Of a DNA stretch of 64,000 bases, positions 36,424 through 45,360 are shown piece after piece. The notes below the pieces were generated by a model, which was given only the letters and a program-made list of their open reading frames with translations, was not told where the DNA came from and searched no databases. This stretch comes from Mariprofundaceae bacterium (GTDB lineage Bacteria; Pseudomonadota; Zetaproteobacteria; Mariprofundales; Mariprofundaceae). The stretch is taken from the NCBI GenBank assembly GCA_015488115.1, contig WFOK01000013.1:1-64000 (forward strand). The letters run 5' to 3'. The stretch's first letter is position 1; each line of letters starts with the position of its first letter. A program made the position numbers and the translations under genes.

Positions 36424-37997
36424 CGGATCCGCCCCGCATCATCCAGGCTGGCATATTGCACCTCGAACTCGGCCTTCAGCCTTTTCGCCGTTTGCATGTA
36501 GGCCTCCCTGTCGGACCAGCTTGCAGAAGGGTCTAGCAGGCTCTCAGGCACATGCGGACAGTGCTTGGGAACTTGCAACCCGAACACGGGATCATTGCTG
36601 TAGGAGACCTGTTCGAGACGGCCGCTCAGGGCCGCGTCAAGCAAGGCACGGGTGATGTCGATATCCATGCGCCGACCCGTTCCATAACTTCCGCCTGTCC
36701 AGCCGGTGTTGATCAGCCAGCAACTGACATTTTCCGTGCGCAGCTTCTCGCCAAGCATACGGGCATAAACCGTCGGATGACGAGCCATGAACGGTGCACC
36801 GAAACAGGGCGAGAACGTGACCTGGGGCTCCCTGACGCCTTCTTCGGTCCCGGCAATCTTGGCCGTATAGCCCAGAAGGAAATGGTACATGGCCTGAGCC
36901 GGGGTCAGCCGGGCGATGGGAGGGAGCACGCCGAATGCATCGGCCGTGAGCATGACAACATGCCGGGGTTGCGGCGCCACGCCTGGATACACGGCGCCAG
37001 GAATGGCCTGGATTGCGTAGGCAGCGCGCGTATTCTCCGTCAGCGAGGTATCATCAAAGTTCACGCGCCGGCTCTCGATATCCATGCAGACGTTTTCAAG
37101 AATCGTGCCGAAACGCTGGGTGGCCTGATAGATGAGCGGTTCCTTCTCGGGGGAGAGGCGCGCCACCTTGGCATAGCACCCTCCCTCGAAATTGAAGATG
37201 TCATGACTGCTCCAGCCATGCTCGTCATCCCCGATCAGGCGACGCTTCGGATCTGAGGAAAGCGTGGTTTTGCCCGTTCCGGAAAGGCCAAAGAACACGG
37301 CGACATCCCCGTTCTCGCCGATGTTGGCCGATGCATGCATGGGCAACACATCCTCGTCCGGCAGCAGGTAGTTCATGATCGTGAAGATGGACTTCTTGAT
37401 CTCGCCCGCATAGGCCGTACCGCCGATCAGCACGATGCGCCGCGCAAGATGCAGCATGACAAAGGCCTCTGAATGGGTGCCATCCTGACTGGGCAGGGCT
37501 CGAAAATGCGGCACATGCAACACGGTAAATGCCGGCTCGCCGCCGCCAAGCTGTCGGCCAAGGTCAATGGGCCGGACAAACATCGTGCGAGCAAAAAGGG
37601 CGTGCCAGGCATCCTGCGTGATCACGCGCACATGTTTCTCGAACTGCGAGTCGGCGCCAACCAGACAATCCTCCACATAAACCTCGCGCCCCTCGAGGTA
37701 CCGGCAGACCCGTTGCAACAATGCATCGAAGCGATGCTCGGGAAAGGCCTGGTTGAAATCACCCCACCAGACCTTGTCCCGATTGACCGGCTCATCCACG
37801 ATGAACTTGTCATGCACGGCGCGGCCGGTGAAATGTCCCGTGCGCACGACAAGCGCTCCCATGTGCGCGATGTGTCCCTCGCGATTGCGGATCGCATGCT
37901 CGTACAACCGGGGCGTCGGAAGATTCCAGTGAATGGCCTCCAGGTTGCGCAAGCCCCAGGTCTTCAGCGCATCATGGATTGTGATCTGGGTTTGCAT
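36417..37997 (-). CDS. pckA: Phosphoenolpyruvate carboxykinase (ATP)
   Basis: A 526-residue ATP-dependent PEP carboxykinase, converting oxaloacetate to PEP in gluconeogenesis. Kinase-1a P-loop GLSGTGKTTLS and the metal site RRLIGDDEHGWS are present, as are RKIVLIGGTAYAGE-like (RRIVLIGGTAYAGEIKKSIF) and the C-terminal NTGWTGGSYGTGRRM. ATG 37997 follows a GGGGGG stretch; in-frame ATGs at 38024 and 38087 would add 9 or 30 residues. It leads a three-gene overlapping unit. Confidence 0.94.
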   Translation of the reverse strand: MQTQITIHDALKTWGLRNLEAIHWNLPTPRLYEHAIRNREGHIAHMGALVVRTGHFTGRAVHDKFIVDEPVNRDKVWWGDFNQAFPEHRFDALLQRVCRYLEGREVYVEDCLVGADSQFEKHVRVITQDAWHALFARTMFVRPIDLGRQLGGGEPAFTVLHVPHFRALPSQDGTHSEAFVMLHLARRIVLIGGTAYAGEIKKSIFTIMNYLLPDEDVLPMHASANIGENGDVAVFFGLSGTGKTTLSSDPKRRLIGDDEHGWSSHDIFNFEGGCYAKVARLSPEKEPLIYQATQRFGTILENVCMDIESRRVNFDDTSLTENTRAAYAIQAIPGAVYPGVAPQPRHVVMLTADAFGVLPPIARLTPAQAMYHFLLGYTAKIAGTEEGVREPQVTFSPCFGAPFMARHPTVYARMLGEKLRTENVSCWLINTGWTGGSYGTGRRMDIDITRALLDAALSGRLEQVSYSNDPVFGLQVPKHCPHVPESLLDPSASWSDREAYMQTAKRLKAEFEVQYASLDDAGRIRC

Positions 37998-38081
37998 GGC
38001 AGCCCCCCGGCAGTTCGTTGACATCCTCAAGCCTGCCAGTTTTCTCTGGCGAATGAAGTCTGGACTTCCTATCATGGGCCC

Positions 38082-38267
38082 ATGCACAAATGGATTGCGT
38101 CGGCCTTGCTGATTACGGCCTTGCTGAGCAGCGGTTGCGTTGGCGCCGTGGTGGGCACGGCCGTGGACGTGACCACGGCTGTCATCAAGGTTCCGTTTCA
38201 GGTGGGTGGGGCCATTCTCGATGCCGCAGGCGGGGACAACGAGCAGGGCGAGGATTCTGGCGACTGA
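38082..38267 (+). CDS. Small lipoprotein (NF038104-like)
   Basis: A 61-residue predicted lipoprotein: a hydrophobic signal peptide ending in LLSSGC (lipobox Cys19), then a short GAVVGTAVDVTTAVIKVPFQVGG stretch seen in a family of tiny outer-membrane lipoproteins of unknown role, and an acidic tail. The divergent pckA start is 84 bases away. Confidence 0.75.
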   Translation: MHKWIASALLITALLSSGCVGAVVGTAVDVTTAVIKVPFQVGGAILDAAGGDNEQGEDSGD

Positions 38268-38321
38268 TCACGGCTGGCCCCTTGCTTGCGCCTGGACTGA
38301 GGGCGGGTCTATGCTTGAATT

Positions 38322-39002
38322 ATGATGAGGATCATCCGCAGCTCGACCGTGTGGTTGCTTGCCCCGACGGTCATGCTGGCCTTTCTTCAGGGAATGGCCC
38401 AAGCGGAGGATCATGCCTATCCACAGACAATCGCCGTGCTGCAGGAGCTCCATGCCAAGGAGATCATGGCCCATCATCGCTACCAGCTTTTCTCCGAAGC
38501 GGCCCTCAGGGAGGGCCACCCCAACATTGCCCACCTGTTTGCGGCACTCGCCTATTCCGAATCCGTGCATGCCCGACAATTCCGGCGCATCCTGCAAGAG
38601 CTGCATGCGGCCGTGCCCGAGGTCTCCCTGACCGGCATACGGGCGAGAACCACCCGGGAAAACCTGAAATATGCGACCAATGTGGAATTGGCCGAAATCG
38701 ACAGGGAATATCCGGCTTATCTGGAGCGCATCGAGGCCGAACATCATGAAGAAGCGCAGAAGTATATCCGTTACGCATGGTCTGCCGAACGGCAGCACCG
38801 GGATCTGATCAAGCAGATCCAGAGCGGGACGGGCATGTTTTTCCGTTTGCTGATCAAGCGATTCAAGACCGAGGAACATCGCTATTTCGTCAATCGGAAC
38901 TGCGGCGCCACGGTTACCGAGTTGCCAAGGGAGCGATGTCCGATCTGTCACCAGCCGGTCAGCACCTACATCGAGATCCCCCGCCCGGTGGAAACCCGTT
39001 AG
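38322..39002 (+). CDS. Exported rubrerythrin-like protein with incomplete rubredoxin site
   Basis: A 226-residue rubrerythrin-like protein. A signal peptide (residues 1-28, ending GMAQA) suggests export, unusual for the family. The diiron four-helix bundle is visible with EIMAHHRYQLFSEAA, YSESVHARQ and, in the second half, EAEHHEEAQKYIRYAWSAERQH. The C-terminal rubredoxin-like knot has Cys194, Cys206 and Cys209, but Asn191 stands where the first cysteine should be. It may detoxify peroxide or bind iron in the periplasm (inference). Its end overlaps the convergent Mut7-C gene by four bases. Confidence 0.82.
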   Translation: MMRIIRSSTVWLLAPTVMLAFLQGMAQAEDHAYPQTIAVLQELHAKEIMAHHRYQLFSEAALREGHPNIAHLFAALAYSESVHARQFRRILQELHAAVPEVSLTGIRARTTRENLKYATNVELAEIDREYPAYLERIEAEHHEEAQKYIRYAWSAERQHRDLIKQIQSGTGMFFRLLIKRFKTEEHRYFVNRNCGATVTELPRERCPICHQPVSTYIEIPRPVETR

Positions 39003-39460
39003 ACATGAGAACCGCTCATGGCCCACTGGCGCAGACGGTTGCGCATGCGTCTGACATGGCCTCCGACCCAATAGGGCTTCATGCAGCTCGGGCAATGCCA
39101 GCAATCATGGCGGTTACGGGCAACATGCTCCGGCAGTCGCGAACCCAGCGGACCTGCCCCCCGTTGCAAGGGGCAATTGCAAAGAGCGCAGCGACTGAAC
39201 GGGCGATAAAGCCAGTCAATGCCAAGCTTCTGCTTCAGCTCTTCTGCCCAGACGCCCATGCCCTGACCGGTGAGCAACAGCACCCTTCCTCTGGCCAGGT
39301 GCTGTCGGGCCAGATCACGATCACGCGTGATCAGAATGCGCTGTTCCCTTGCCGCAGTCTCCAGGATTTGCCGGTCACTGCTTCCCAATTCGGCCATGGC
39401 CGTATCATAGCCAGCGATCCTGAGCCATTTGCCCAGGCCACGCAGCATCTCGTCGCACAT
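38999..39460 (-). CDS. Mut7-C RNase-domain protein with zinc ribbon
   Basis: A 153-residue protein of the Mut7-C (PIN-like) family. The N-terminal DEMLRGLGKWLRIAGYDT and LITRDRDLA carry the acidic residues of the PIN-type active site, and the C-terminal part holds CALC and CPSC pairs of a zinc ribbon ending in KPYWVGGH. An RNase activity is suggested by the family but has not been shown for this group. The upstream DUF2238 gene ends 11 bases before its start. Confidence 0.82.
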   Translation of the reverse strand: MCDEMLRGLGKWLRIAGYDTAMAELGSSDRQILETAAREQRILITRDRDLARQHLARGRVLLLTGQGMGVWAEELKQKLGIDWLYRPFSRCALCNCPLQRGAGPLGSRLPEHVARNRHDCWHCPSCMKPYWVGGHVRRMRNRLRQWAMSGSHV

Positions 39461-39471
39461 CAGTCAGTGTG

Positions 39472-40089
39472 TCATGGCAGCCTCCGGAGATGGGGGCGGC
39501 TTCCCCAGAAGAGCCCCACGGCCGTGATGGCGCCCAGGGTGTCGGCAAGCATGTCCTTTTGCGCATCCCAGATGTCTCCCTGGGACCCAAGGAAGGCCAG
39601 GCCGGCTTCTCCCCCCTCCACGACCGCATACCACCATTCGATGATTTCATAGGCGGCAGCCACGGCCATGATGGCCAGGACGCCAAACAGACTGGCCAGC
39701 ACGGGGCCGCACAGCTTCCGCCGCAGCAGCCATTCGATGATGCCGTAGGCATAGAATCCCACGGAAAAATGCCCGATGCGATCAAAATGGTTGCGCTCGA
39801 AACCAAATGCGTGGCTGAACCAGTCGAATGGAACGCCGGCAAATGTGTAATGCCCGCCAATGGTATGCCAGAACAGCCATACGGCCATGAGTGAGTACGC
39901 CGTGTTGCTGAAGCGGAACCATGGATAGCTGATGACAAGGCCTGCGAAAACGATGATGACCGGAATGTTTTCGGCCCACCAGACCTGTCGGGATACGGGC
40001 TCCACGCCCATGGCAAGGAAAAACACCAGAAAGATGGCGGCCAGCCAGAAGGGATAGCGAAGACTCAGCTTGCTGAAAACCGACGGCAT
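39472..40089 (-). CDS. DUF2238 (YjdF-like) inner membrane protein
   Basis: A 205-residue protein with about six transmembrane helices of the DUF2238/YjdF family, function unknown. Family landmarks HYTFAGVPF, FERNHFDRIGHFSVGF and the C-terminal GDIWDAQKDMLADTLGA are visible; the conserved His and Asp residues at the membrane surface may bind a metal. It is followed directly by the Mut7-C gene. Confidence 0.85.
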   Translation of the reverse strand: MPSVFSKLSLRYPFWLAAIFLVFFLAMGVEPVSRQVWWAENIPVIIVFAGLVISYPWFRFSNTAYSLMAVWLFWHTIGGHYTFAGVPFDWFSHAFGFERNHFDRIGHFSVGFYAYGIIEWLLRRKLCGPVLASLFGVLAIMAVAAAYEIIEWWYAVVEGGEAGLAFLGSQGDIWDAQKDMLADTLGAITAVGLFWGSRPHLRRLP

Positions 40090-40164
40090 CTTCAGAAGAA
40101 CAAGCGCAACCGGTTCCGGCTCATAACCTGTCTCGATGAGACGCTGGAAACCGGGAAGCTCGCA

Positions 40165-41085
40165 TCATGCGCCGTGTTTGAGCCTCAAGGCATCGAACAC
40201 GTCTTCGGCATGAAACGAGGAACGCACGAGGGGACCGGAAGCGACCATGCCGAAGCCCTTTCTTTCGGCCAGATACTTCAGCTCCTCGAACTCCTCGGGT
40301 TCCCAGTAACGGATGACCGGGTGATGCTTCGCTGACGGGCGCAGATACTGGCCGATGGTCAGGATATCCACTTCGGCCTCTCGCAGATCGTCAAGCACCT
40401 GCAGCACCTCATCCCGCTCCTCGCCAAGCCCGACCATGATTCCCGATTTGGTGACCACGCCGGAAGCAAGCTCCTTGGCCCGCTGCAGCAGGCGCAGGCT
40501 CGTGAAATAACGGGCGCCCGGACGAACGGAACGATACAGCCGCGGGACCGTTTCCAGATTATGATTGAAGATGTCCGGCCCAGCCTCGATGATCTTTTCC
40601 AGGCACGAGGAAGGCTTGCGCTGGAAATCCGGCGTGAGCACCTCGATGGTGGCCTCAGGCAGGCGCGACTTCACGGCACGGATGGTGGCAGCATAGTGCG
40701 AGGCTCCTCCATCGGGGAGGTCATCGCGATCGACCGAGGTGATCACCACATGCCTCAACCCCATCGAGGCGGCGGCCTCGGCCAGGTTTTCCGGCTCCCT
40801 GGGATCGACCGGATCGGGCCGGCCCGTTTCAACGTCACAGAACGCGCATGTGCGCGTGCAGACGCGACCGAGAATCATGAACGTGGCCGAGCCATGCTTC
40901 CAGCATTCTCCGATGTTCGGACAGCTTGCCTCCTCGCATACGGTGTTCAGATGCTTGTTGCGCATCAGTCGGAACAGTTCACGATATTCGGGAGAAAGCG
41001 GCGCCCTGACCTTCAGCCATTTCGGCTTGCCCGTCATGGGTTGCCCTTCTTCCTTGCTCTGGATGGGAATCACGCGCCTGCTCAT
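40165..41085 (-). CDS. lipA: Lipoyl synthase
   Basis: A 306-residue radical-SAM enzyme that inserts two sulfurs into octanoyl groups. The radical-SAM cluster is CTRTCAFC (CxxxCxxC), and the auxiliary cluster is [22 protein letters not shown] near the C-terminus supplies the usual Arg-Ser-Ser-x-His. The start at 41085 includes SRRVIPI, resembling the family N-terminus; ATG 41037 is a weaker alternative. lipB is not nearby. Confidence 0.95.
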   Translation of the reverse strand: MSRRVIPIQSKEEGQPMTGKPKWLKVRAPLSPEYRELFRLMRNKHLNTVCEEASCPNIGECWKHGSATFMILGRVCTRTCAFCDVETGRPDPVDPREPENLAEAAASMGLRHVVITSVDRDDLPDGGASHYAATIRAVKSRLPEATIEVLTPDFQRKPSSCLEKIIEAGPDIFNHNLETVPRLYRSVRPGARYFTSLRLLQRAKELASGVVTKSGIMVGLGEERDEVLQVLDDLREAEVDILTIGQYLRPSAKHHPVIRYWEPEEFEELKYLAERKGFGMVASGPLVRSSFHAEDVFDALRLKHGA

Positions 41086-41141
41086 GCGCGCATGCTAGCC
41101 TGTCGTCAAGCGAAAAGCAGCCGTGCGAATGCCAGCAGCGA

Positions 41142-41579
41142 TCAGCCGCCGCTCAAGGCCGTCTCGCCCTGAACATAAGCCCAGGCCAGAGCCGCATATC
41201 TGGCAGCCTTGCCCGTGGCGACAAGCAGCACGAACATCGGCAACGGACTGCGCAACAGGCCGGCGACCAAGCATAGGGGATCGCCGATGAAAGGCAGCCA
41301 TGCAAACAGCAGCGCCGGCTGCCCAAAGCGCGCAAACCCGCGCTCGGCGCGGGCGATCAGTTGTTCGTTCATGCGCAGCCAGCGCCTGTGGGCGACTACG
41401 TTGCCCAGGCGCCCGAGCCCATAGGTCATCATGCTGCCCAGCGTGTTGCCGGCTGTCGCGATGGCCACGAGCTTCCAGGGCTCACCACCCTCATGCAGGC
41501 GATAGAGCAGCAGGGCCTCGGAACCGCCCGGCATCAGGGTCGAGGATATCAGGGCTGAAAGGAACAAACCCCACTCCAT
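41142..41579 (-). CDS. YqaA family (DedA-superfamily-like) membrane protein
   Basis: A 145-residue membrane protein of the YqaA group (SNARE-associated/DedA-like fold). The reentrant-helix hallmarks ISSTLMPGGSEALL and the glycine-containing GNTLGSMMTYGLGR are visible, as is LPFIGDPLCLVAG. A lipid-transport role is plausible from distant relatives but unproved. It lies nine bases after coaD. Confidence 0.85.
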   Translation of the reverse strand: MEWGLFLSALISSTLMPGGSEALLLYRLHEGGEPWKLVAIATAGNTLGSMMTYGLGRLGNVVAHRRWLRMNEQLIARAERGFARFGQPALLFAWLPFIGDPLCLVAGLLRSPLPMFVLLVATGKAARYAALAWAYVQGETALSGG

Positions 41580-41587
41580 GCCGGAGC

Positions 41588-42067
41588 TCAGTTGCGCAGC
41601 CCATGCAATCGTTGTACCACCGGCCGAGGGACGAGCGAGGAGACATCGCCTCCCATGCTGGCGATTTCGCGGATGAACCGGGAAGAGACGAAGGTGTAGT
41701 CCTCGCGGGCCATGACGAAGACGGTCTCGATCGATTCATCGAGTCGTCGATTCATCGTGGCCATCTGGAATTCATATTCGAAATCAGAGGCTGCCCGCAG
41801 ACCGCGCAGAATGGCACCGGCACCAAACTCATGAGCGAGCTCCACCAGCAAGCCCGAGAAGGCCACGGCCTTGATGCGGGACTCGTCGGCAAAGGTCTCC
41901 TTCACCATCTCCAGACGTGTCTGCAGATCGAACAGGGGACGCTTGGCCGTATTCTCGGCCACGCCAATGACGATCCGGTCCACAAGCTTCAGCCCGCGCA
42001 ATACGACATCGACATGTCCCAGCGTGATGGGATCGAAGGTGCCGGGGTAAATCGCGATTCTGGTCAT
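41588..42067 (-). CDS. coaD: Phosphopantetheine adenylyltransferase
   Basis: A 159-residue CoaD, joining AMP to phosphopantetheine in coenzyme A synthesis. The nucleotidyltransferase HIGH-like site is TFDPITLGHVD, with AAENTAK-type loop GVAENTAKRPLF and the C-terminal VSSRFIREIA. AAAGGAGT five bases upstream fixes ATG 42067, which overlaps the rsmD stop (ATGA), a common pairing. Confidence 0.95.
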   Translation of the reverse strand: MTRIAIYPGTFDPITLGHVDVVLRGLKLVDRIVIGVAENTAKRPLFDLQTRLEMVKETFADESRIKAVAFSGLLVELAHEFGAGAILRGLRAASDFEYEFQMATMNRRLDESIETVFVMAREDYTFVSSRFIREIASMGGDVSSLVPRPVVQRLHGLRN

Positions 42068-42621
42068 GCATGACTCCTTTTCCCGTGATCCGCCTGCTCC
42101 AGAAAATGCAAGCAGGTATCGCCATAGCAACGACATTGCAGCTCATGCCATGTGTCCGGCCAGCATGATTCAGACCTGAGCGAGGTCTCGATGACCAGCC
42201 GCCCGCAACCGATGCCATGGCGGTCCAGCCAAACCGGCAGAGATGCAGCCTCATCGCTTGCATAAGGGGGATCGGCGAAGATCAGATCAAAACGCGCATC
42301 TGCGATTCCGGCCAGGCCATGGGGAATTCGTTCCTGAATGATTTGCCAGCGCCCTTCAAGCCGCCATTGTCTGCAGAGCTGGCGCATCCGGGCAATCAAG
42401 CCCCGGTGCCGTTCGATGCTGATGACCCTTGCAGCCCCCCTGGACAAGGCCTCCAGGGCCATGATGCCGCTTCCCGCATACAGATCCAGCATGTGAAACC
42501 CGGCGACAGGCCCCAGGATATTGAACATGGCCTGGCGGACCTTGGATGGCGTCGGCCTCAGGCCGGTCACGCTCGGAACGCGAACCACGCGGCCTCGCAG
42601 CTCTCCAGCGGTCACGCGCAT
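42064..42621 (-). CDS. rsmD: 16S rRNA (guanine966-N2)-methyltransferase
   Basis: A 185-residue RsmD. The start MRVTAGELRGR and LRPTPSKVRQAMFNIL are family hallmarks. The SAM site is LDLYAGSGIMALEALSRGA, and the catalytic motif is DPPY in DLIFADPPYASDE. It lies eight bases downstream of the inactive M16 gene and is coupled to coaD. Confidence 0.93.
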   Translation of the reverse strand: MRVTAGELRGRVVRVPSVTGLRPTPSKVRQAMFNILGPVAGFHMLDLYAGSGIMALEALSRGAARVISIERHRGLIARMRQLCRQWRLEGRWQIIQERIPHGLAGIADARFDLIFADPPYASDEAASLPVWLDRHGIGCGRLVIETSLRSESCWPDTWHELQCRCYGDTCLHFLEQADHGKRSHA

Positions 42622-42628
42622 GAACGGA

Positions 42629-43930
42629 TCAGCGCGCGATCGGGCCGACCCGGATCACGTTCCAGTCCTCAAATCTGAGCCAGCGCTTGGCCTGCTGTCT
42701 GACCTGCTGGAGGGTGACGGCCCGCACATGTGCGGTCCAGGTTTGCAGGTAATCAAGGGGAAGGCCGTAGAAGCCGATCATGGACATCAATCCGACCCGC
42801 TCCCGATTGGAATCAAGCCGCTGCGCAAAACTGCCCACCAAATGCGTCTTGGCTGCATCAAGCATGCGCTGACTGATTTTTCCGGACACGAAGTCCTGCA
42901 TGACCTGCCGTACGATGCGTTCCGCCTCGTCTGCCTGATCGGCGCGAGTCTGCAACATGATCGTGAACGGGCCGCCGATGGTCAGCGGGACGAAATAGGA
43001 ATAGATTCCATACACCAGCCCCCGCTTTTCGCGCACCTCCTCCATCAGGCGCGAGGCAAAGCCGCCACCGCCCAGCATGTGATTGAGCACGAAGATCGGG
43101 AAGAAATCGGGTGCATTGCGCGCAGGTCCAAGACGAACGAACTGAACCAGGGTTTGGCTGGTCGGCATGTCAAGCATGCTTTGCTGTCCCCTGACAAGCC
43201 GGGGTTCCGCAATGTCCTGCCGGGCCATAGCCGGACTACCTTCCCAAGCGCCGAAATATTGCCGGACCAGCTTCAGCAACTCGGGCATGGTGACATCGCC
43301 ACTGACGGCCAGCACCCCACCCGCGGGCTTGACCTGCCGTCGGTAAATCGCCTGCAGATCCGCCATGCCGATTCGTTGCAATGAATCGGGCGATCCTTCG
43401 CTGCGATGTCCGTATGGGTGATCGCCATACAGCATCTCGAGGGCGGCTGCATTGGCGACGACCCCGGGTTCCTCAAGCGCTTTTCTGGCCGCAAATACCG
43501 CATCCTGCCTCAGAATGGAGAAGCGATTTTCATCCCAGCCAGGATACAGTAGCGCCTCGGCCAGCGCCCCCATGCCATCGTTCAGGGATTCCCGCAGCAC
43601 GGTCAGCGACACATGCAGCGCATCCTTGTCCACATCGCTGCCAAGCCGCAAGGCATGCCGATCGAGGAACTCGGCCCAGGCATCATGATCATGACGAGCC
43701 GTATGGTCGGTCAGCATCGCCGCCAGCAAGGCCGCAGCTCCGCCCTTGCCCAGAGGATCGAAACGGCTGCCAGCCGGTAGCGTAAGCTGCATGGACAGCA
43801 TGGGAACATCATGGGCCTCCATCAACAGCACGCGGATCCCGTTCGGAAGGGTGGCCTGCTGAATCGGCGGCACGGCCCAGGCCGAGACATGAACGAGCAT
43901 CACGGCCAGACAGGACAGCAGAATCCTCAT
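42629..43930 (-). CDS. M16-family peptidase-like protein without zinc motif
   Basis: A 433-residue pitrilysin-like (M16) protein with a signal peptide (residues 1-19, ending VSAWA). The fold is recognisable from TLPNGIRVLLMEAHDVPMLSMQL and VLNHMLGGGGFASRLMEEVREKRGLVYGIYS. The HxxEH zinc motif expected near residue 66 is missing (region reads GGAAALLAAML), so it is probably the non-catalytic partner of the M16 enzyme encoded just upstream. They overlap by four bases and probably form a dimer. Confidence 0.86.
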   Translation of the reverse strand: MRILLSCLAVMLVHVSAWAVPPIQQATLPNGIRVLLMEAHDVPMLSMQLTLPAGSRFDPLGKGGAAALLAAMLTDHTARHDHDAWAEFLDRHALRLGSDVDKDALHVSLTVLRESLNDGMGALAEALLYPGWDENRFSILRQDAVFAARKALEEPGVVANAAALEMLYGDHPYGHRSEGSPDSLQRIGMADLQAIYRRQVKPAGGVLAVSGDVTMPELLKLVRQYFGAWEGSPAMARQDIAEPRLVRGQQSMLDMPTSQTLVQFVRLGPARNAPDFFPIFVLNHMLGGGGFASRLMEEVREKRGLVYGIYSYFVPLTIGGPFTIMLQTRADQADEAERIVRQVMQDFVSGKISQRMLDAAKTHLVGSFAQRLDSNRERVGLMSMIGFYGLPLDYLQTWTAHVRAVTLQQVRQQAKRWLRFEDWNVIRVGPIAR

Positions 43931-45270
43931 GACCTACCTCCCTTGCCCGCCTTAGGTTGCAACACGCCGGTGGTTGCGCGATCCGCACGAATCCATTTGT
44001 GAATGACGCGGCGCACATCGGCGGGGCCGACCTTCCGGATCGCTTCCAGCCACGCATCGCGATGCTCGGCTCCGATGCCCACGGCTTCCAGACGACCGAT
44101 CTCCTTGGCGCGCAGATAAAGGGAGTCCTGGGCGAAGACCTCATCGGCGATGATGTTTCGCTTGGCAGCCTCCAACGTGTCCAAATCGAGCTCGTGGGAT
44201 GCGAGCCGTTCTATCAGACGCCAGAATCCAGCCTCAAATTGGCCGGCAGACTGTTTCGGGCCCAGCATCCCGTACGCGAACCAGAGATCGATGCCCATGC
44301 CGAACGGGTCATAGCCGGCCGAGGCCTGGAAAGCAAGGCGTTCGCGATCAACCAGATCCCGTTGCAGGCGCGCGCCATAACCGCCGGCCAGAATCTGCGT
44401 GGCCACGGCCAGCGCAGCGACCTCGCGGTCGTTTTCCCCCGGCCGCCATACCGGCACGGGCATCGTGATCGCGACCATCGGCAGCTGGGCGGGCAGACGG
44501 ACAACCATCCGCTTCGGTCCCAGGGGCTCGGGCTCCACAGGCGCAAAGCGCGGGGGAGCGCTCCGCGGCCTCAGACGCCCGAATGTCCGGCCGACGACCG
44601 CTTTCACATGCTCGAATTCGACATCACCGACAATGACGACAATGACGTTTTCCGGCACGTAATGTGCCTTGTAAAAGGATCGCACGTCCTCAATGGTCAG
44701 GCGCCTCAAATCCTGCATCCACCCGATGACCGGGTTACGGTACGGATGCAGACGCAAGGCCGTGGCGGAGATTTCCTCGAACAAACGACTGTTCGGATCA
44801 TCCTCCGTGCGCATGCGTCGCTCTTCCTGGATGACCCTGATTTCCTTGGCAAACTCCTCGGCATCCAGGCGCAGATGCGCGAAACGCTCTGCCTCCATGC
44901 CCAACACTTCATCGACGCGCGATGCAGGCACGGTTTCAAAATACGCTGTATAGTCATGCGTCGTGAAGGCATTGTCGTTACCGCCAATGGCCGCGATGCG
45001 CTTGGAGAATTCCCCGGGGCCAAGCTTGCGAGATCCCTTGAACATCATGTGCTCAAACACATGAGCCAGGCCGGTCTTGCCCGGCATCTCGTCCCGTCCT
45101 CCGACCTTCAGCCAGACCTGAACCATGGCCACCGGCGCCGCGTGACTTTCATCTACGACGAGCTTGACCCCATTGGGGAAACGGGCGCTTTTCATATGCG
45201 GCGTCGCCCACGCAGCATCGCTGCTGATGAGAAGGTAGCCCAAAGCCAGGAACAGGAACGCTTGACGCAT
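43927..45270 (-). CDS. M16-family zinc metallopeptidase
   Basis: A 447-residue pitrilysin-family protease with a signal peptide (1-22, ending DAAWA). The inverted zinc motif HVFEH lies in GLAHVFEHMMFKGSR, with downstream Glu in EVRSFYKAHY-type region, so it should be catalytic. It is likely periplasmic and processes peptides, working as a heterodimer with the zinc-less paralogue encoded downstream. The divergent purH starts 90 bases away. Confidence 0.9.
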   Translation of the reverse strand: MRQAFLFLALGYLLISSDAAWATPHMKSARFPNGVKLVVDESHAAPVAMVQVWLKVGGRDEMPGKTGLAHVFEHMMFKGSRKLGPGEFSKRIAAIGGNDNAFTTHDYTAYFETVPASRVDEVLGMEAERFAHLRLDAEEFAKEIRVIQEERRMRTEDDPNSRLFEEISATALRLHPYRNPVIGWMQDLRRLTIEDVRSFYKAHYVPENVIVVIVGDVEFEHVKAVVGRTFGRLRPRSAPPRFAPVEPEPLGPKRMVVRLPAQLPMVAITMPVPVWRPGENDREVAALAVATQILAGGYGARLQRDLVDRERLAFQASAGYDPFGMGIDLWFAYGMLGPKQSAGQFEAGFWRLIERLASHELDLDTLEAAKRNIIADEVFAQDSLYLRAKEIGRLEAVGIGAEHRDAWLEAIRKVGPADVRRVIHKWIRADRATTGVLQPKAGKGGRS

Positions 45271-45360
45271 GAAACCTCCATGCCCTCAATCTTGCGTTGA
45301 TGGGGGGGATGCGTAGCGTTCCGCGTCTCGTATCAAATTGCAAGGCAAGGTGGTCTTTCG

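Noticed and set aside
43957-45300. A 447-residue plus-strand open frame opposite the M16 peptidase
   Set aside because: The minus strand encodes a full signal peptide and HVFEH zinc motif; the plus frame has no recognisable features.
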